A stretch of 64,000 bases of DNA, taken from the NCBI GenBank assembly GCA_011037195.1, contig JAAEAF010000623.1:62001-126000 (forward strand), in the 5' to 3' direction. The translations under genes were made by a program, and so were the position numbers. The notes beneath the pieces are model-generated. The model was not told the DNA's origin. It saw only the letters and a list, made by a program, of their open reading frames with translations, and searched no databases. The number at the start of each line of letters is the position of its first letter. Positions within the stretch are counted from its first letter, which is position 1. This document shows positions 24,055 to 34,720 of the stretch, in pieces. The DNA is from Triatoma infestans (taxonomy: Eukaryota; Arthropoda; Insecta; Hemiptera; Reduviidae).

Positions 24055-24479
24055 TATGTGTGCTGTTAGTATGATGTATGCTGTTAGTATGATGTGTGCT
24101 GTTAGTATGATGTGTGCTGTTAGTAAGTATTATGTGTGCTGTTAGTATGGTGTGTGCTGTTAGTATGATGTGTGCTGTTAGTAAGTATTATGTGTGCTGT
24201 TAGTATGATGTGTGCTGTTAGTAAGTATGATGTATGCTGTTAGTATGGTGTGTGCTGTTAGTATGATGTGTGCTGTTAGTATGATGTGTGCTGTTAGTAA
24301 GTATTATGTGTGCTGTTAGTATGGTGTGTGCTGTTAGTATGATGTGTGCTGTTAGTAAGTATTATGTGTGCTGTTAGTATGATGTGTGCTGTTAGTAAGT
24401 ATGATGTATGCTGTTAGTATGATGTGTGCTGTTAGTATGATGTGTGCTGTTAGTAAGTATTATTTGTGCTGTTAGTATT
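24055..24479 (+). repeat. Minisatellite, 18-bp unit with 174-bp higher-order period
   Basis: About two dozen tandem units of TGTGCTGTTAGTATGATG and a 20-22 bp variant carrying TAGTAAGTAT. The order of variants repeats: the block starting at 24121 recurs at 24295, nearly base for base, for over 120 bases. It has no repeat-spacer structure and no coding potential. Confidence 0.95.
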
Positions 24480-24489
24480 GCAAGTATAA

Positions 24490-24960
24490 AGAAAATTACA
24501 ATACTCCTTAACGAGAAAATTCCAAAAAATCTCAAAAATCCTATTCCCGTTAAGTTGCACACTTCCGGTTAACCGATTTTCTTCAAATTTGGAATTCTAG
24601 CAATGCTTCTAACGTATATTAATATTATATAACTGTACATTTTACTGAACTGGTACTTTACAGAAAAGCTAAGCGCTACAGTTCCCCTAAGAACTGTCAC
24701 AAAAAATCAATTTTCCCGGGAAAATTGGAGATAGATATTTACATGTTGAGATTTAAATGTTGAAGATACAAAAATTTAAAGAAAATCACGTTGGGTAAAA
24801 CGTTGAGTGAAGTCAGATTTCCGGTTGATGGACTTTGCTCAACCATTCAAATATTTTTTTCGACCTTAATATATGTATTTCCAGTGATAAACCTAAATTT
24901 CAAAAATCTGACCCGATCGCAGTACTTTCTGTACTAGGAGTAAGAAAAGAGAAACTAATA
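24490..24960 (-). repeat. CCGGAAGT-family dispersed repeat, copy D
   Basis: Minus orientation: 'gcacacttccggttaaccga' (about 24560), 'tcaattttcccgggaaaatt' (about 24709), a second 'cagatttccggttgatgga' (about 24816), and a terminal part with 'gacccgatcgcagtacttt' and 'aggagtaagaaaagagaa' (about 24937). Confidence 0.7.
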
Positions 24961-25159
24961 AATAAGTAATAATAATAATCAACAAATGTTTCAACAACTA
25001 GTAAATAAATACAATGGTTAAAAAAGACTTACTCGAAAAATAGATGGCAGCACTCCTGTAGGACGTGTTATAAACTTTTGGATTGGATGGAACAAGTATT
25101 GCAATGTCACAATGGGATCATAAGCCAGACGAGAGGGTAACTGAGGTGCTATTCTTGTT

Positions 25160-25181
25160 ACACACACACACACACACACAC
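25160..25181. repeat. CA microsatellite
   Basis: Short (CA)n run, not embedded in a recognised family copy. Confidence 0.9.
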
Positions 25182-25379
25182 CAAATCGTATAAATCCACA
25201 ATAGAAGTATCCTATTGAAAAAGCATACACATGTGACCTCCTCAGGTCAAAATGTCCCCATGGACTAGAAACCTGTACCGACCCTCACTGGGGCTTCTCG
25301 TCTTGATAAAAATGTTAGTGTTCTTACATTGCACTCTGTCTCCACAATAAAATTAAGTTATTGCTACAAGGAATAGATA

Positions 25380-26200
25380 GATCTTTACTTTGTCATAAAA
25401 AATCCCCTTCCTTCCTCACTACCAGAAGAGGAAGTTTTATTAGGAAATGGTCTTTTTGTACGAAATTGATTGAGAGATTGTTAGAGGAAGTACTGCGATC
25501 GTGCCAAATTTTTGAAGTTGAGTTTTGACCGGAAATACATGTTTTGGGGTCACCTGAATACGAATAAAATGTTTTTAGCGAATGGTCTGTATGTGCGTGT
25601 GTGTTTTAACAGAATATCTGAAGAACGAAAAGTGGCAGGAAGCTCAAACTTGGTACTCCATTTAGGCACTGCCACCATAGTGCACAACATCGAAGATTTC
25701 GAATAAATCCATCAATCGGAAGTGCGACTTTACTGATGGTTTATTTTTTTTTTTTTAGTTTTTCGAGATTTTCTCGACGGTTGAACGATTTTCTCTAAAC
25801 TTCGGATACTATCTACACACATAAATACCAATCACTTTTATTCGAAACTTTTTCCAGGGAAAATTGATTATTTGGGGGTTCTGGGGGAACAGTAGTGTTA
25901 TGCTTTCCTCTATAGCACCACTTTAATATAATATATGGTTCTATCACCTACATAATATTTTATACATTGGAAGCACTGATAGAATTCCAAATTTGAAAAA
26001 ATCGGTCAAGTGGAATCGCTATATTGCAGAATACGTTTTTGAGTTTTTTGGAATTTTCTCGAAAACTTACAACGATTTCCTTTAAATTTGGAATGCTTGC
26101 TGCACAGATAGAAACGTATCATCTTTATTTGAAATATTTTTCTGAAAAAATTAATTTTTAAGGGATACTAGATACAGTTTTTTTTAAAGAGGATGTGCAC
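25380..26200 (+). repeat. CCGGAAGT-family dispersed repeat, copy E
   Basis: A nearly full set of family blocks: 'ggaagtactgcgatcgtgcc' (about 25485), 'accggaaatacatgttttgg' (about 25527), 'gtttttagcgaatggtctgt' followed by a TG-rich tract (about 25571-25600), 'caatcggaagtgcgacttta' (about 25712), and 'ttctcgacggttgaacgatt' (about 25771). A second set repeats about 290 bases on ('ttctcgaaaacttacaacga', about 26052; 'cttgctgcacagatagaaac'). Confidence 0.75.
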
Positions 26201-26238
26201 TGCGACTATTCTATAAAGATCTATTGCTCCCCCCCCCC

Positions 26239-26408
26239 AAGGCTTCTTAATGCACCGCCGGCCTCCGAGCAGTGTTCTCTAGCTAAAGACTACTTTGCCC
26301 ATCACTGGACAAGGAGCTGTAGAGGCTCCAAGGAAGAAAAAATCTAAGAGTAGCATGCTGGATTCGAACCGGGATCTCCGCATTACCGCTGAGCTAATCC
26401 CTTCCCTT
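26239..26408 (-). mobile_element. tRNA-derived SINE, copy 3 (internal deletion)
   Basis: Minus orientation. Body ('aatgcaccgccggcctccga') and head (B box 'ggattcgaaccggg', A box 'gctgagctaatcccttccc') are present, but about 16-18 bases of the anticodon region seen in copy 1 are missing. A C10 tract lies at its left edge where a tail would be expected. Confidence 0.87.
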
Positions 26409-26529
26409 ATACAGTTAGTTAGTTTAAATTTAAATTTGCACAATTGACATAGAGCGCTCCACATAAGGCCGCTCCAATTATACAAGTAATATCCCCCCAC
26501 GTGTACTAAAATGATACATTTGAGCAGAG

Positions 26530-26790
26530 CAGCGTAACGCTACTGTCCGCCCGTTAGATATACGGTAGTCTGAACGGAATACTAAGTTTGAGTTTCCAGC
26601 GTTTTTTCGTTTTTGAGATTTTTTATTCAAAGACACACACACACACACACACACATTTTCGCTGAAAATATTTTTTTCGTACTCAGTGGACCTCAAAATA
26701 TGAATTTTCCGGTAAAAACTCAATTTGGAAAATTTGACCCGATCGCAATACTTCCTGTTTGCTGGGAGTAAGATTAAGTATAAAGGTGTA
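26530..26790 (-). repeat. CCGGAAGT-family dispersed repeat, copy F (left-end part)
   Basis: Minus orientation: 'tgagtttccagcgttttttc' (about 26589), then a pure CA run at 26633-26655, 'cattttcgctgaaaatattt', 'ggacctcaaaatatgaattt', 'gacccgatcgcaatacttcc' and 'gggagtaag'. The CA tract sits exactly at the family's microsatellite position. Confidence 0.75.
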
Positions 26791-28319
26791 TGTATGGGCA
26801 TTTCACACCAAATTTAATTCTGTCTTCCAGGGTTTTTTCGCGTCTCCCCCCTCGAACTTTCCTTTCTAACAAACATCATGTTGTCCTATTCCCGGTCGAG
26901 TTTAGTTGCACTGTTTTCTCTTCCCCAACTACCCACGCCGGATTTGCACTGTTGCCAGACCGAATAACCTCAATACATATTATTCCCAACTAACGGGGAT
27001 AATAAAATGTTCTATATGCACTGTTTATATATATATATATTTTTTATTAAAACCATTAAAGTTTGTAAGTAAACTGTTGTTTAAAGATAGGAAGAATATG
27101 TAAATATATAGTTTACATATGTGTAGCTTTAAGTAAACAGAAATATTGCAAAACATGAAAGTAAACATTTTCTTAAGTAAACAAAAGTAATTTTTTGACT
27201 AGAATTTGCATCATTTCTTGTTTATAATTTACATTTTTTATGCAGCTTTTAATTACAATTACTAATTAATTATAAAAAATAATTAATTAATTATAATCAC
27301 GTTGAAGTCTGAGGTACCGGCCATACTATGTAATCATATTCAGGTAAACAAGTACAATGCCTATCATCTTTATTTATAAAACCATCTATAATGTTCATTA
27401 AACATTGCAGTTTCAAAGAAGGTTTATCGAGTAGAATTATTGTTAATAATGCTGTAAGTGTAAGCCGTGTTAGTGTTTGAGAAACTCTTTTAGATTTTGA
27501 GTGTGGGAAAGTCGGTGGAGAGGAGGGAGCTTTGTGTGTAACACTTTTTCTCACTAGCAAAGAAAATTGATTGTAGTTTTCTCACTAGAAAAGGGAGAGA
27601 GAGAGAGAGAATATATATATATATATGTGTGTGTGTTGTGAGTGGCTGTGTGTGTGAGTGTGAGAAAGTAAGAGTGACTGACTTGAAGTATACGCGCAGT
27701 GAGCCAGTATGTGTCCAAGTGCGAACTGGTATGCCAGTCAAACTGTCAACTCCTCACTTCTCACTGTTACTATTAAGTCCCTTGTGCTTGATTTTTCCCC
27801 GCTTCATATACAGTCGTTCCATATTGTTAACTATCCGTTCTACCTTGATCAATACTTTTCTTTCAAGGAGAGGCTACAGCACAAAGAAAAATTTGATATC
27901 ATTTTTCTAACTTTGTTGAAAAATACGTACTAAACAGCAACAAGGGAGAAACATATAATGAGATACTCGTATAAGGGACAGGAATAAGGGAGCATTAAAA
28001 ATATAATGCTCCAGCTTTTTAGTAAGGGAAAACAGTGTTTATCTTCTAAGAAAATGTTAACATTAGTTTTTATTAATAAAATTAAATTTGTACCAAATGA
28101 AATAGGGAATACTTCGTGACCAATAAAAATACAGAATGAATATGTACGAATTTACTGAAATAAAGCTCTTCCGAAACGTTTTTCCAAAATGGCAAGGCAG
28201 TATGAGTTTGCATATGTTGTATTATATGTAAACATGAACATTATGTAGTGTCTGTCTACAGCAACTTTTAGCAAAATCTTCAGAAAAAGTGGAAAAAAAG
28301 GCAGAAAATTGCGTATGAT
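26791..28319. other. Noncoding stretch with compound microsatellite
   Basis: A (GA)n(TA)n(TG)n compound run lies at about 27597-27640. A short AT palindromic patch ('aattaattataaaaaataattaattaatt') lies at about 27263-27293. No gene recognised. Confidence 0.5.
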
Positions 28320-28560
28320 CCGAAAAAAAGATTTAGTAAAGTCGCTCTCAAGTCGTTAGTTTCGACCGAATGTTTGTATCAGATGCGGTAATGAAATATG
28401 AAAGCGGGATATCAAGTTTCAGCGTTCAGTGACTTTTTTTTATTTTAATGATATTTTATTACACACAAACATACACCCACACACTATTCGTTAAAAACAT
28501 TTTCTCGTAAACAGATGACCTCGTAAAATAAATCAAACAGGAAATGGTCCTACTTTTTAC
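28320..28560 (-). repeat. CCGGAAGT-family fragment, copy G
   Basis: Minus orientation: 'agtttcgaccgaatgtttgt', 'gatatcaagtttcagcgttc', a decayed CA tract ('acacacaaacatacacccac', about 28462) and 'ctattcgttaaaaacatttt'. It runs head-to-head into copy H. Confidence 0.6.
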
Positions 28561-29030
28561 CGGAAAATACATGTTTTGAGGAGGAAAAATTTACTGATAC
28601 TTTTTGGACAAATCTCCTCTGTCTCACTTTGCCCGCCCCCATATCTCTCTGGCTCTGTCATTTTCTTTCTCTGTTTCTCTTCGGTGTGTTTTTTGTGCGC
28701 GCGCTAAAATATCTCACAAACGAAAAACCCCAGGAAGCTCAAATCTGATATATCGGTTAGATACCATCAACAAGGTTTTGGTCACAAAAACCAATTAACC
28801 GCAACTGCGACTTTACTGATTTTTTTCTTCAGTTTTTCACGATTTTCTCGAAAACTGCTTCAAAAATTTTCTTTTAAAGTTCGCATACAGTCTATACAGA
28901 TAAATGCATATTATTTTTATTTAAAGCAATTAGCCAGGAAATTTTATGTTTTGCAGAATTCTGGGGGAACAGTAACATCAAGCTTTCTAAAGGTACCACC
29001 CCAGTACAGTGTATGGCTGAACCACCTATA
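28561..29030 (+). repeat. CCGGAAGT-family fragment, copy H
   Basis: Plus orientation: 'cggaaaatacatgttttgag' (about 28561), 'aaatatctcacaaacgaaaa' (about 28707), 'aaccgcaactgcgactttac' (about 28797), 'attttctcgaaaactgcttc' and 'ttctgggggaacagtaacat' (about 28960). Confidence 0.65.
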
Positions 29031-29399
29031 TAGAGTTTAGATTATTTGGGGGATGGGAAGCCTACGACCACTCGATTGAGTCTATTGTGCCACCCACAAG
29101 AGTGCCCTCTACATTCTACTTTGGAGTCTGGAGAGAGACTCCTGTGTGATCCTTAAGAGCACCCACCAGTCAGAGCGCCCTACAAGTCCTGTCAATTTTA
29201 TTAGAGTAAGGAGTTCTGAGAGCGACTCTTGGGCGATGCTTGCAGGCGTCACATTCTATGATCATAGATAAGAAATTTCAGCCCCACGAACCCTTCACAC
29301 TGACACAGTGCGTGCAATGCTGTTTCTTCTTCTTTCTGATAAAACCTACACAGGTTTCCGTTGCACATGCTCACTATGGGACCTGAGCATAAATTGTTT
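29031..29399. other. Noncoding stretch
   Basis: Slightly GC-richer than its surroundings; it contains two related sentences around 'gagtctggagagagactcc' and 'gagttctgagagcgactct'. Nothing coding was recognised. Confidence 0.4.
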
Positions 29400-30010
29400 G
29401 TCAGGAAGTACCACATTGTTTATGAATGTTTTTTCACATTTTTGCGATTTTCTAGGAAATGGCTTCAACGATTAACTTGGTAAACTTTAAACTTGATATA
29501 TCAATTACATATATTCAGAGCTACAGTCTTTATTTGAAACATTTCTCTGGGAAAATTCATACAAGATGGTTTTTGGTGGAGGATTGAGGTTATGTTTTTA
29601 TAAACTGCTATTTCACTTTTATATACAATCCTTTTATCTAAATAATATGAATTAAAATTGAATATGTGGCCAAATTCCTAGTTTGAAGAAAATGGGTTGA
29701 CGAGAAAAGCATTTTTATGAATAGATCTTTCATTTTTCTGCGTTTTTCAGCATAAAACCACCGACGGATTTCTTTCAATTGGCACAGAGAGCATACGGAG
29801 ACCTATCACTTCTGTTTGGAACTTTTTTCTCTATAAAATTGATTTCAAGAAGTTTGGGTGTTATGCATTCCTCGAAAAAGTCATTTTATTAAATTTAGAT
29901 TCTTCCAACTGATACAAAACTGAAGACTAACAAACATTATAATTAAGTTTGAAGAGAATTTGTCATTTATAATTCGGTAAACTGCAGTAGGAGGAAGTCG
30001 TGTGAGTTGT
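29400..30010 (+). repeat. CCGGAAGT-family dispersed repeat, copy I (diverged)
   Basis: Family blocks 'gcgattttctaggaaatggc' (about 29445), 'ctttatttgaaacatttctc' (about 29529), 'gttgacgagaaaagca' and 'tatcacttctgtttggaact' (about 29805) are present. The right terminal motif is 'aggaggaagtcgtgtgagtt' (about 29990). Confidence 0.55.
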
Positions 30011-30780
30011 TTCGTTATGGGTCAAAAATGAAATTAAAAGATAAAATGTTGTTCAGAAAAATAGTTTGTTAAGCACATGTGATGGAAAATGTACTTTGTG
30101 AGTGAGGGCCCATGTTTTCATTAAATTTTACTAGAACCAGCCTCAAAATATTTGCAGACAACAAAAAAGACAATCTGTAATCATAATTATTACAGATAGG
30201 GTAAGTCATAACTCCCCCCATACATCACCCCCATACTCTTCTCCTCAGTTCTGCATGTTTTTCATCATCATTCTCCATGTATCCTTCCTTCCAACGAAAT
30301 AAAAAAGAAAATTGAATTTATAAGTAAGATGAGCAACTCCGCTGAAGCCTTCCCTTGCTGGCAAGAAGAAGTAGTATACATGGTTATAACGCTCCGGCAG
30401 TATAAGCCGACGGTTGCGTGGTGGTGGTGGGGGGAAGCAGCAACAAGAAGAAAACTTCTTCTTACTTGAAAGTTTTCCAATAAGAAGATTAAGAAAAGTG
30501 GTCCGCGCTCTCCGCCACACTGACCCCCCCTTACTCCCCGGCTTATCCCAGTTTTCCACAGGCTTTCCCTTCATATATCTCAAGAGTATCGTTCCATTTC
30601 CTGGTTTATATATATATATATATATACTCAATTATTATATATATATAATGAACCAACAGTAATAATAAAATATTTAATGTTTGTTTTATTATTTTTTATT
30701 ACATTATTAAGTTCATATAAATAAAAGTGGGAATTTTCTATTCCACTATATAATTGAATTCCCCCCCCCCCCGCATAGAA
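30011..30780. other. Noncoding stretch with homopolymer and TA runs
   Basis: TA repeats at about 30607-30650 and a C tract at about 30761-30774. Overlapping frames on both strands near 30245-30660 show no domains. Confidence 0.45.
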
Positions 30781-30956
30781 TTTGATAGATTCGAATCTCG
30801 CTGGATTTTTTTTTTTTAAATGCAAAAAATCAAGTAATTTTTAACATAATATTTACTGTTTTATATAATTATTGTGAGCTATAAAGAAAAAATTAAGGAT
30901 TTTCATTCCATTGTTGAAAATGAAAGCTCGTATTTGATAGATTCGAATCTCGCTGG
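30781..30956. repeat. 122-bp inverted copy bounded by 24-bp direct repeats
   Basis: Positions 30806-30927 are the exact reverse complement of 31394-31515 (122 of 122 bases, including a 12-base homopolymer). The insert is flanked by the 24-base direct repeat beginning 'tttgatagattcgaatctcg' at 30781-30804 and 30933-30956, as expected for a target-site duplication. Confidence 0.93.
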
Positions 30957-31393
30957 GTGTCCAACATTTTGAAACAAAAAAAATCTAGTGTGAAATACTC
31001 GATTTTCTCTTATTGCGATTTACATAGTTACATAATCTCTAGTTTATCGAACTCTAATATATAACGTTTCTTCTTATTACAATTTATTTGTTTAATTACA
31101 CTAATAGTTAGTTCGATTCCTTTGTTTACGATGTTACGAGAAACTACAATTTTGATTGAATTAATCATGCGTAGATTTCCGTGTTTAGTCCTCTTGGAAA
31201 GCGCCACATATACATACCTACATAAAGTTAAGGACACTACAATGAAAAACTCCAGGACTAGGTTTTTAACTGAATAGTATGAATTCTTTGGGGAAAACTT
31301 TCTGGGTATTTAACATCAATTTTATTCTGTTCCATTAGTACAAACGGCCAAATACGAAATGGCGGATCTTGCATTTTTGCCTAATTCTCTTTT

Positions 31394-31910
31394 GCTTTCA
31401 TTTTCAACAATGGAATGAAAATCCTTAATTTTTTCTTTATAGCTCACAATAATTATATAAAACAGTAAATATTATGTTAAAAATTACTTGATTTTTTGCA
31501 TTTAAAAAAAAAAAATTTATTCCACAATTTGATAATTTACAAAATACCTAAGAAAATACCTAAGGGAAAATTAGAAAAAAATTCTAAAGTTTTTTTGCAA
31601 AGAAATAATTAGCTATATTAATTAACCAATCACAGTGTTGAACAGAAGGTGTGAAATGTGGGTGCCTATCAGAAATTTAGAATTACCATGTGGACCACGC
31701 CCACATTTCACACCTTTACTTCTACAGAGTGATTGGCTAATTATTTATATCTAATTATTTCTATGAAAAAAAAACCGCTTAGAATTTTTTTACTAATTTT
31801 CCCTCCGTAGGTATTTTGTAAATTATGAAATTGTGCAATAAAAAGTTTTTATAACAAAAATGCAAAAATCAAGTTATTTCTAACATATTATTTTGACATA
31901 TATCTTACTG
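31394..31910. mobile_element. Foldback / MITE-like element with long inverted arms
   Basis: The left half (about 31430-31660) and right half (about 31690-31905) are imperfect reverse complements: 'gttaaaaattacttgatttt' pairs with 'aaaatcaagttatttctaac', 'cacaatttgataatttacaa' with 'ttgtaaattatgaaattgtg', and 'ggtgtgaaatgtggg' with 'cccacatttcacacc'. The loop is about 30-40 bases (about 31662-31690). No coding sequence is present. This fits a non-autonomous DNA transposon able to form a long hairpin; clean TSDs were not found. Confidence 0.75.
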
Positions 31911-31914
31911 TTGG

Positions 31915-32180
31915 GATCTTTTTGTGATACCTGAACGGAGCACCAAGTTCGAACTTCCGCGATATTTTGTTTTTGAGCCATATTGTTCACATACATTCAT
32001 AAATAACACTATTTTTTAAAAACTACTTTTATGGCCTCCGGGGACCTCAAAACGTGTATTTTTGGTGAAACCTGATACCGAAAATTTTACACGATTATAA
32101 TACTTCCTCTAATTAGGAGTAGGAGAAAGTAATAGAGTTCAATGAAACCCGTCGGTGTTTTTATGGAAATCACAGGAAAC
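31915..32180 (-). repeat. CCGGAAGT-family fragment, copy J
   Basis: Minus orientation: 'acctgaacggagcaccaagt', 'ggggacctcaaaacgtgtat', 'cacgattataatacttcctc', then the terminus 'aggagtaggagaaagtaata' and 'gtcggtgttttt'. Confidence 0.6.
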
Positions 32181-32189
32181 TGAAAAAAC

Positions 32190-32810
32190 TGTTCAGTACA
32201 AACTCACTTCCGGTCAATAGATTTCCTTCAAACTCAAGAAATTTTTGCAACATAATTAATTCTTGAATATGTGGATGGATCCGCAATGCTGGATAACATC
32301 TGGTATTTTATCCGTCGTAGCACACAACATAAATATGCATGCTACGACGGATAAAATACCAGATAATTAATTCTATTTAATATTATACAGATAATAGAAT
32401 CGTATAATCAATTTAAAATTTCCTCGTAGTACTATAGAGGAAAGCCTGATCCCATCTCTCCCTCAAAACCTACCTTAAATGCAGTTTTCTTGAGAAATAT
32501 TTCAAATGAAATTTGTAGCTCTTTACATGTTTAGTTTGAAGAAAATCCTTGGAGCCATTTTCCAGAAAATCATAAAAAGTGAAAAAATCCATTCTGTAAA
32601 GTATTTAGTAACGTCGCACTTCCAATTGATAATTTTTGTCCGAAACTTTTGTGTCAGATGCGCTGGAATACCTAAACTTTGGTATACCTAAACTGGAATA
32701 CCAAAGTTTCAGCTTTCTGTGATATCTCGCTAAAATCATTCTTTTTCGCACTCAGATTGCCTTAAAAGATGTATTTCCGGTGAAACCTGTAACTATGAGT
32801 AAAAGTAAGA
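32190..32810 (-). repeat. CCGGAAGT-family dispersed repeat, copy K
   Basis: Minus orientation: 'ctcacttccggtcaatagat' (about 32205), 'actatagaggaaagcctgat' (about 32432), 'gaaaatccttggagccattt' (about 32541), 'gtcgcacttccaattgataa' (about 32613) and 'tgtatttccggtgaaacctg' (about 32770). A perfect 24-bp hairpin (32299-32363) sits inside it. Confidence 0.65.
32299..32363. repeat. Perfect 24-bp inverted repeat with 17-base loop
   Basis: Arms 32299-32322 and 32340-32363 are exact reverse complements (they start 'tctggtattttatccgtcgt'). The loop is 32323-32339. It is not part of the consensus of the surrounding dispersed repeat. Confidence 0.95.
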
Positions 32811-33060
32811 AAAAATACAAGAAGCTCAAAGTTAATGCTCCGTGTAGGTAACTGATATGAATTTTTTTGTTTAAAATGTGTCAACTAGGAGAACCTGAAT
32901 TTACTGTGAACGATTTTTAATCTCCAATGAATGAAACTTGATAATGGCCAATCACTTTTATTTGTACAAATTTTTCCGGGAAGATTTATTTTATAGAGAT
33001 TCTGGAAAACGTGAGACATTAGAATCTAAGAAAATTTCTCGTTTAGAACTGGGAAACATT
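32811..33060 (+). repeat. CCGGAAGT-family fragment, copy L
   Basis: Plus orientation, directly abutting the minus-strand copy K: 'acaagaagctcaaagttaat', 'gaacgatttttaatctcc', 'cacttttatttgtacaaatt' and 'ttctggaaaacgtgagacat'. Confidence 0.5.
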
Positions 33061-33629
33061 TTCTTAGGTTCTCCCATCTTTTTACTTTTTTTTTTGGTTG
33101 GTTCAGTCTATTAATTAAACAAGTGGGCTGAAAGAACTTTTCATCTCCGTTAAGTACCTCACCACTGAGATACAGAAGGGGGGACTTAAACCTAGTTAAG
33201 TTTATTAATACTAAAAACTTGAATTACTTTTGTATGTCAGGAAAAGTTTTTGCTCTGTTGAAGGAAAATGATGGTTTTGAAAGAAAAGAAAAGTTTCCTT
33301 TCATTGACATCACCAGCTCAACATATAAAAAATTCAAATTAGTTTTGTATTTTTCATATATATATATATATATAAGTATAGAACACATTGCTATACAACA
33401 CTCTACATTACTTTGTCAAATTCAATAAACTTCTTTTATAACTATTTCAACATTTCTAAATGGATAGGAGGGGAGGAGGAGAAAGAGACTTTGTAATTAA
33501 TTAATTCACTGATTCTTATTTAATTGCAGTTAAATTTCTCTGACGAGACTGTAATAGGATAGTGTTGCGATGTATACCAATTGTGTCTTCACCTAGCACG
33601 ACTTCCGGTTTTACTAATGTCAAGAGAAA
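33061..33629. other. Noncoding stretch
   Basis: A TA microsatellite at about 33357-33375. No gene recognised. Confidence 0.45.
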
Positions 33630-34510
33630 AGAAATTGTTGTGAAACACTCACATTACTTTCTCTATTACACTAATTAATGCAATTTAGTCAAAACATTTT
33701 TTTAACAATGCAACGTTACAATGTTTGGCTGGTCATAACTATGGTGGTGGGGATTTTCCTTGTATACCTGAGCGGCCTTATGTTGCTCTATGTCAAAATC
33801 AACAAAGCTTGTGCAAATTTAAATTTAATCAACGGACATATTCCAAATACCCTTCTAAAATCAAAATTTTCAGAAAAATATTTCAAATAAAAGTGATCGG
33901 TTTCCATCCACGCAGCAAGCTTTCCGAGTTTAAAGAAAATCGTTGAACAGTTTTCGAGAAAATTTCAATAAAATCGGGATCCCTGGTCTGTAAGATCGCA
34001 GTTCCGGTAAAACGATTTTTTCAAATTCTATTAATGCTTCTAATGTGTATTAATATTAAGAAGGTGGTAAAAGTCATATATTCAGTATAATATACTGAAG
34101 TGGTACTTTAGAGGGAAGTAACGCTACTGTTCTCCAGCAATCCCAAAACATAAATTTTCCTAAGTGAGAGGTATCTATGTGTGTAGATAGTATACGAAGT
34201 TTAAAGAAAATCGTTCAACCGTCGAGAAAATCACGAAAAATTGCAAAACATTCACTAAAGTCGCACTTCCGGTAGATGATTTTGCCCGAAATCTTCGTGT
34301 CTGATGCGATGCAAGGACCTAAACGGAATAACAAGTTTGAGAGCTTTTTGCGACTTTTCATTTTTGAAATATTCTGTCAACACCCAGACACACGCATACG
34401 ACATACATACTAAAATGCTAAAAATATTTTGTTCATATTCAGGGTGACCCCGAAGCAAGTCTTTCCGGTGAAAGCTCAATTTCGAAAATCAGACGCGATG
34501 GCAATACCTC
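33630..34510 (-). repeat. CCGGAAGT-family dispersed repeat, copy M (near full length)
   Basis: Minus orientation with a terminus 'gtgaaacactcacattactt' (about 33638), then 'agtttaaagaaaatcgttga' (about 33929), 'gatcgcagttccggtaaaac' (about 33993), 'gaagtggtactttagaggga' (about 34098), a second 'agtttaaagaaaatcgttca' (about 34198), 'cgcacttccggtagatga' (about 34261) and a decayed CA tract (about 34382-34410). It ends with 'cgcgatggcaatacct'. Confidence 0.75.
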
Positions 34511-34720
34511 AAAAAAGAAGAATAATCGTAGAAGCAGATATTCCGTTTAGCTACCACGACCGCATCTGACATTACGGTGTCAGCCTTCCAGTTTTTTATG
34601 TCTAGCAAAATTTCAGTATTTTCTCGAAAATAGTTTTGATGGTTCTGTGAGAACACTGCATTCTAGACAGCATCTCTCAGGCAGGCTTTAAGTCCAGCTC
34701 CCTCACCAGGTGTAACGGAG
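34511..34720 (+). repeat. CCGGAAGT-family fragment, copy N
   Basis: Plus orientation, head-to-head with copy M: 'cagatattccgtttagctac', 'gcatctgacattacggtg' and 'tattttctcgaaaatagttt'. Confidence 0.5.

Noticed and set aside
24055..24479. CRISPR-like array
   Set aside because: Units are directly adjacent without unique spacers and the genome is eukaryotic; it is a minisatellite.
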